From contig CM019065.1 of assembly GCA_009667805.1 (NCBI GenBank), forward strand, positions 13,955,952 through 14,019,951: DNA of 64,000 bases, read 5' to 3'. The translations under genes were made by a program, and so were the position numbers. This DNA comes from Leptobrachium leishanense. Lineage: Eukaryota; Chordata; Amphibia; Anura; Megophryidae. Shown here in pieces: positions 57,655 to 64,000 of the stretch. The stretch's first letter is position 1. Every line of letters begins with the position of its first letter. Under the pieces are notes generated by a model. It saw only the letters and a list, made by a program, of their open reading frames with translations, searched no databases and was not told the DNA's origin.

Positions 57655-59483
57655 GAGGGGGTTAGGGTTAGAGTTAGAGTGAGAGGGTTAGGGTTAAATT
57701 TTTTGGGGGTTGGAGTTAGATATAGGTTGTGGGTTGGGTTTAGGTTGGGGTTAGATTTATAGTGGGGGGTTGGGTTACATTTTGGTTGGGGGTTGAGGTT
57801 AGATTTATAGTGGGGGGTTAGATTTAGAGTGGGGGTTGAGTTTAGAATTATAGTGGGAATTTGGGGATAGATATAGGTTGAGGGTTGGGCTTAGATTTAT
57901 ATTGGTGTTTGATTTAGATTTATAGTGGGGGTTGAGGTTAGATTTATAGTGGGGGTTGGGGTTAGATTTAGGTTAGGAGGTTGGGTTCGATTTATAGTAA
58001 GAGGTTGAGGTTAGACTTATAGTGGGGGTTGGGGTTAGATTTATAGTGGGAGTCGGATTTAGATTTATAGTTGGGGTTGGGGTTAGATTTATAGTGCGGG
58101 GGTCAGATTTAGATTTATATTGGGGTTTGATTTAGATTTATAGTGGGGTCGGAGTTAGATTTATAGTGGGGGGTCAGGGTTAGATTTATAGTGGGGGTTG
58201 GGGTTAGAATTATAGTGGGGGTCAGGGTTAGATTTATAGTGGGGGGTCAGGGTTAGATTTTTAGTGGGGGTTGGGGTTAGATTTATAGTGGGGGGGTTGG
58301 GGTTAGAATTATAGTGAGGGTTGTGGTTAGATTTAAAGTGGGGGGTCGGATTTAGATTTATAGTGGGGGGGTCAGGTTAGATTTATAGTGGGGGTTGGGG
58401 TTTGATTTATAGCAGGGGTTGGGGTTAGATTTACAGTGGGGGTTGGGGTTAGATTTATAGTGGGGGTCGGATTTAGATTTATAGTGGGGGGTCAGGGTTA
58501 GATTTATAGTGGGGGTTGGGGTTTGATTTATAGTGGGGTTTGGGGTTAGATTTATAGTGGGGGTTGGGGTTAGATTTGGGTTAGGAGGTCGGGTTAGATT
58601 TATAGTAATGGTTGAGGTTACATTTACAGTGGGGGTTGGGGTTAGATTTACAGTGGGGGTTGGGGTTAGATTTATAGTGGGGGTTGGGGTTATATTTATA
58701 GTGGGGGTTGGGGTTAGATTTATAGTGGGGGTTGGGGTTAGACTTACAGTGGGAGGTTGGGGTTAGATTTATAGTGGGGGGTTGGGGTTAGATTTATAGT
58801 GGGGTTGGTTAGATTTATAGTGGGGGTCTGATTTAGAGTTATATTGGGGTTTGATTTAGATTTATAGTGGGGGGTCGGATTTAGATTTATAGTGGGGGAG
58901 TCGGGTTAGATTTATAGTGGGGGTCGGATTTATATTTATATTGGAGTTTGATTTAGATTTATAGTGGGGGTCGGATTTAGATTTATGGTGGGATGGGGTT
59001 AGTTTTATAGTGGGGGGTTGGGGTTTTATAGTGGGGGGGTTGGGGTTTTATAGTGGGGGGGTTGGGGTTAGATTTATAGTGGGGGTTGGGGTTAGATTTA
59101 TAGTGGGGGTCAGATTTAGATTTATAGTGGGGGGTTGGGGTTAGATTTATAGTGGGGTCGGATTTAGAATTATAGTGGGGGTTGGGGTTAGATTTATAGT
59201 GGGGGGTTGGGGTTAGATTTATAGTGGGGGGTTGGGGTTAGATTTATAGTGCAGGGTTGGGGTTAGATTTATAGTGTGGGGTGGATTTAGATTTATAATG
59301 GGGTTTGATTTAGATTTATAGTGGGGGTCGGAGTTAGATTTATAGTGGGGGGTCAGGGTTAGATTTATAGTGGGGGTTGGGGTTAGATTTATGGGGGTCG
59401 GATTTAGATTTATAGTGGGGTTGGGGTTAGATTTATAGTGGGCGTTGGGGTTAGATTTATAGTGGGGGTCAGATTTAGAGTTA
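57655..59483. repeat. G-rich 24-bp minisatellite, left part
   Basis: Units built on GGGGGTTGGGGTTAGATTTA TAGT, 22-26 bp, about 75 copies. The first 60 bp contain telomere-like TTAGGG hexamers before the unit settles. One strand is rich in G3-5 runs. Interrupted at 59483 by a Tc1 element and resuming at 61102. Confidence 0.93.
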
Positions 59484-61101
<1,618 letters not shown>

Positions 61102-61455
61102 TATATTGGGGTTTGATTTAGATTTATATTGGGGGTCGGGGTTAGATTTATAGTGGGGGGTGGGATTTATATTTATATTGGGGGTTGGGGTTAGTTTTAT
61201 ATTAGGGTTTGAATTAGATTTATAGTGGGGGGTCGGATTTAGATTTATAGTGGGGGTCGGGGTTAGATTTATAGTGGGGGTTGGAGTTAGATTTATAGTG
61301 GGGGGTTGGGATTAGATTTATAGTGGGGAGTTGGGGTTTGATTTATAGTGGGGGGTTGGGGTTAGATTTACAGTGGGGGTTGGGGTTAGATTTATAGTGG
61401 GGGTCGGATTTAGATTTATAGTGGAGGTTGGGGTTAGATTTATAGTGCGGGGCCA
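61102..61455. repeat. G-rich 24-bp minisatellite, right part
   Basis: Continuation of the array at 57655-59483 after the Tc1 insertion, about 14 units, ending near GGGGCCAGAGTTGGGG. Confidence 0.92.
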
Positions 61456-61844
61456 GAGTTGGGGTCTGTAGTTATTTAGCTTTAGTAGCAGTTTAGCGGT
61501 CGCGCTGTCGCATGTCAGGACGCGGCGTCGATGTGTTTGTGCTGTGTGTGCAGACGCATTGTAATGGTTTTGTTGGCTGTTTTGTGCGCGCTGCACGTTC
61601 ATGCCGTTTGTCCCTGTGTTCAGGCGTTCTGATGATGCTCCCGTTGTGTCTGCACCTGCGGCAATGATTGCTGAATTCGCACATTCCCCTGACGGACGTC
61701 CCTTTAACACTGATCCCGGGTTTAAAGGTCGAGTCCTTATCACTGACGGGCGATTGTGAAAGAGTGCGATGATTGCGGTGCAGCTTCTTCCTGCGGGCAC
61801 TCCACCGCCTCGGCTATGGCAAACTGTCAGCTCACCGCCGAGTA
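61456..61844 (+). promoter_or_regulatory. CpG-rich stretch upstream of exon candidate
   Basis: About 390 bp with many CG dinucleotides (for example GTCGCGCTGTCGCATG and GACGCGGCGTCGATG), unlike its AT-rich and repeat-rich surroundings. No TATA box is evident. It could be a CpG-island promoter and 5' UTR of the gene starting at 61845. An upstream ATG at 61769 is out of frame. Confidence 0.4.
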
Positions 61845-61950
61845 ATGGCCAGCACCGGGCTCTCTGAGATGAGGACCCGCAGGATCATCTGCTTCGTCCT
61901 CCCCTTATCCATGATTCTCCTACTCCTGTACTTGAGCACCAACAAACTCC
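61845..61950 (+). CDS. Candidate first coding exon of a type II membrane protein
   Basis: ATG at 61845 has G at -3 and G at +4, a good initiation context. It opens 35 codons: MASTGLSEMRTRR followed by a hydrophobic segment IICFVLPLSMILLLLYL and STNKL. A short basic N-terminus, one membrane span and continuation into a lumenal or extracellular part is the pattern of Golgi type II enzymes such as glycosyl- or sulfotransferases. I do not recognise the specific gene. The exon ends in CTCC followed by a consensus donor GTAAGT at 61951. The rest of the gene would lie outside the window, with minisatellite and LINE sequence in intron 1. A second Met at codon 9 is a possible alternative start. No transposon family explains the sequence. 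Confidence 0.45.
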
Positions 61951-62129
61951 GTAAGTTCTGGAAAAAAATATAAATAGTGAAAATTGTTTGTTACTTTCTG
62001 TAAATAATCACGAGAAAAACCTTAATATTACACGTATTATTATTATCCCAAACTCGGAACGAAATGAACTCTTTTCCCAAAGATTCTCTGCTGCAAATTC
62101 CATGAATGTCATTTCACACCTGGGTATAT

Positions 62130-62560
62130 TGAGATTCCGTATATTCAGGGTGTGTGGGTGTCTTTTTAGGGGTTTCTCCATATATTCAGGGTCTGTGGGT
62201 GTGTTTTTAGGGGCTCCTCCATATATTCAGGGTGTGCGGGTGTGTTTTTAGGGGCTCCTCCATATATTCAGGGTGTGCGGGTGTGTTTTTAGGGGCTCCT
62301 CCATATATTCAGGGTGTGTGGGTGTCTTTTTAGAGGCTCCTCCATATATTCGGGGTGTGCGGGTGTCTTTTTAGGGTCTCCTCCATATATTCAGGGTGTG
62401 TGGGTGTTTTTTTAGGGGCTCCTCCATATATTCAGGGTGTGAGGGTGTCTTTTTAGGGGCTCCTCCATATATTCAGGGTGTGCAGGTGTCTTTTTAGGGG
62501 CTCCTCCATATATTCAGTGTGTGTGGGTGTCTTTTTATGGACTCATCAATATATTCAGGG
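62130..62560. repeat. 41-bp minisatellite, left part
   Basis: About ten units with GGGTGTCTTTTTAGGGGCTC and CTCCATATATTCAGGGTGTG. Cut at 62560 by a LINE fragment and resumed at 63733. Confidence 0.92.
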
Positions 62561-63732
62561 AAATTAATGGACATTGCTTATTTAGATTTCAGTAAGGCTT
62601 TTGATACTGTTCCGCATAGAAGGCTTATCAATAAATTGTAATCTTTAAGCTTGGATTCCAATATTGTTGAATGGATTAGGCAGTGGCTGAGTGACAGACA
62701 ACAGAGGGTTGTGGTAAATGGAGTTTATTCGGCGCAAGGTCTTGTTACCAGTGGGGTACCTCAGGGGTCAGTACTTGGACCCATTCTCTTTAATATTTTT
62801 ATTAGTGATATTGCAGAAGCTATTAATGGAAAAGTATGTCTTTTTGCTGATGACACAAAGATTTGCAACAGGGTTGATGTTCCTGGAGGGATCAGCCAAA
62901 TGACAAATGATTTAGGTAAACTAAAAAAATGGTCGGAGCTGTGGCAATTGAGTTTTAATGTGGATAAGTGCAAGATAATGCACCTGGGACGTAAAAACCC
63001 AAGGGCTGAATATAGAATATTTGATACAGTCCTAACCTCAACATCTGAGGAAAGGGATTTAGGGGTTATTATTTCAGAGGATCTAAGGTAAGTAGTCAAT
63101 GTAATAGAGCAGCAGGAAATGCTGGCAGAATGCTTGGTTGTGTAGGGAGAGGTATTAGCAGTAGGAAAAGGGAAGTGCTCATGCCACTGTACAGAGCACT
63201 GGTGAGACCTCACTTGGAGTACTGTGTGCAGTACTGGAGACTGTATCTCCAGAAGGATATAGACATCTTAGAGAGAGTTCAGAGAAGGGCTACTAAAATG
63301 GTGTGTACGGCTTGAAGGAGAAAAGTTACCAGGAAAGGCTTAATGATCTTAACATGTACAGCTTGGAAAAAAGACGAGACAGAGGAGATATGATAGAAAC
63401 ATTTAAATACGTAAAGGGAATCCACAAGGTAGAGGAAGGGAGTATATTTAAAAGGAAACAAAGTAGCAAAACAAGAGGACATAGTCTTAGATTAGAGGGG
63501 CAAAGGTTTAAAAGTAACATCAGGAAGCATTATTTTACTGAGAGGGTGGTGGATACATGGAACAGTCTTCCAGTAGAAGTGGTAGAGGCCAAAACAGTGA
63601 TTGAATTTAAGCAGGCATGGGATAGGCATAAGGCTATCCTAAACAAAAGATAAATCCAGGTAAAGTATCCATGTAATTGGGCAGACTAGATGGGCCGAAA
63701 GGTTCTTATCTGCCGACATTTTCTATGTTTCT
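62561..63732 (+). pseudogene. CR1-like LINE, 5'-truncated RT fragment
   Basis: It begins inside the RT palm at LDFSKAFDTVPH and hits a stop after INKL. It resumes with WIRQWLSDRQQRVVVNG, SGVPQGSVLGP and CLFADDTKIC (62651-63091). After another shift comes PLYRALVRPHLEYCVQYW, then RGDMIETFKYVKG and TWNSLPVEVV (63130-63653). The 3' end has GATGGGCCGAAAGG and an 8-bp-type tail TTCTATGTTTCTAT, as in CR1 elements. TATTCAGGG at 62552-62560 is repeated at 63732-63740, compatible with a target duplication in the minisatellite unit. The endonuclease and RT fingers are missing, so it is inactive. It differs in sequence from the intact CR1 at 14707. Confidence 0.85.
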
Positions 63733-64000
63733 ATTCAGGGTGTGCGGGTGTATTTTTAGGGGCTCCTCCTTATATTCAGGGTGTGTGGGTGTCTTTTTAG
63801 GGGCTCCTCCATATATTCAGGGTGTGCGGGTGTCTTTTTAGGGGCTCCTCCTTATATTCAGGGTGTGGGTGTCTTTTTAGGGGCTCCTTCATATATTCAG
63901 GGTGTGAGTGTCTTTTTAGGGGCTCCTTCATATATTCAGGGTGTGCGGGTGTCTTTTAGGGGCGCCTCCATATATTCAGGGTGTGCGGGTGTCTTTTAAG
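63733..64000. repeat. 41-bp minisatellite, right part
   Basis: About six and a half units of the same repeat as 62130-62560, running off the window edge. Some units lack a GTGC dinucleotide pair. Confidence 0.92.

Noticed and set aside
57655..57720. True telomeric repeat
   Set aside because: Only a few TTAGGG-like hexamers, quickly becoming a 24-bp unit.

Overview
The window looks like intergenic and possibly intronic DNA from a vertebrate with a repeat-rich genome, most likely an amphibian (frog-like). This is inferred from the mix of element types: CR1, L2, L1-like and I/Nimb-like LINEs, Tc1 and hAT transposons, TTAA-flanked MITEs, a copia remnant, several LTR retrotransposons and an endogenous retrovirus (ERV). 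There are no operons and almost no host coding sequence. The only host-gene candidate is a short first coding exon at 61845-61950, in a CpG-rich stretch and followed by a GTAAGT donor.

Layout. 1-7.6 kb: a 42-bp minisatellite, MITE debris and a 30-bp minisatellite. 7.8-13.6 kb: a copia Gag/protease remnant, next to or broken by an I/Nimb-like LINE, then a 1.0-kb solo LTR, a dead Tc1 and an L1-like 3' end. 14.3-20.8 kb: an L2 LINE split by a 0.9-kb TIR element, itself split by a CR1 LINE whose 952-codon reading frame is intact. 20.9-28.1 kb: a dead L1-like LINE split by a 0.8-kb LTR-like insert carrying five octamer motifs and by a complete hAT element, which itself holds a TTAA element. 28.2-57.0 kb: a second block of the 30-bp minisatellite, cut into four pieces by a 0.9-kb TIR element, a 17.7-kb ERV block and a 5.3-kb LTR element. 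57.7-61.5 kb: a G-rich 24-bp minisatellite with a full-length Tc1 inside. 61.5-64 kb: the exon candidate, then a 41-bp minisatellite with a CR1-like LINE fragment inside.

The ERV (31112-48850, minus strand) has two 627-bp LTRs and a 4-bp target duplication. It carries a Gag matrix start, broken pol and broken env. Two younger LTR retrotransposons with 5-bp duplications sit inside it. Removing them leaves about 7.7 kb, a normal provirus length. The most unusual part is a segment fused in frame behind the ERV RNase H, where integrase should begin: it reads as an opioid growth factor receptor (OGFR)-like domain, so it may be a captured cellular sequence. The nested element at 32602-37619 is also unusual. 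It has no pol but carries a Gag-like reading frame swollen by about 60 tandem 10-11-residue repeats.

Most boundaries given here come from target-site duplications or LTR ends read directly in the sequence. Family names come from protein motifs judged by eye. No database search was possible.
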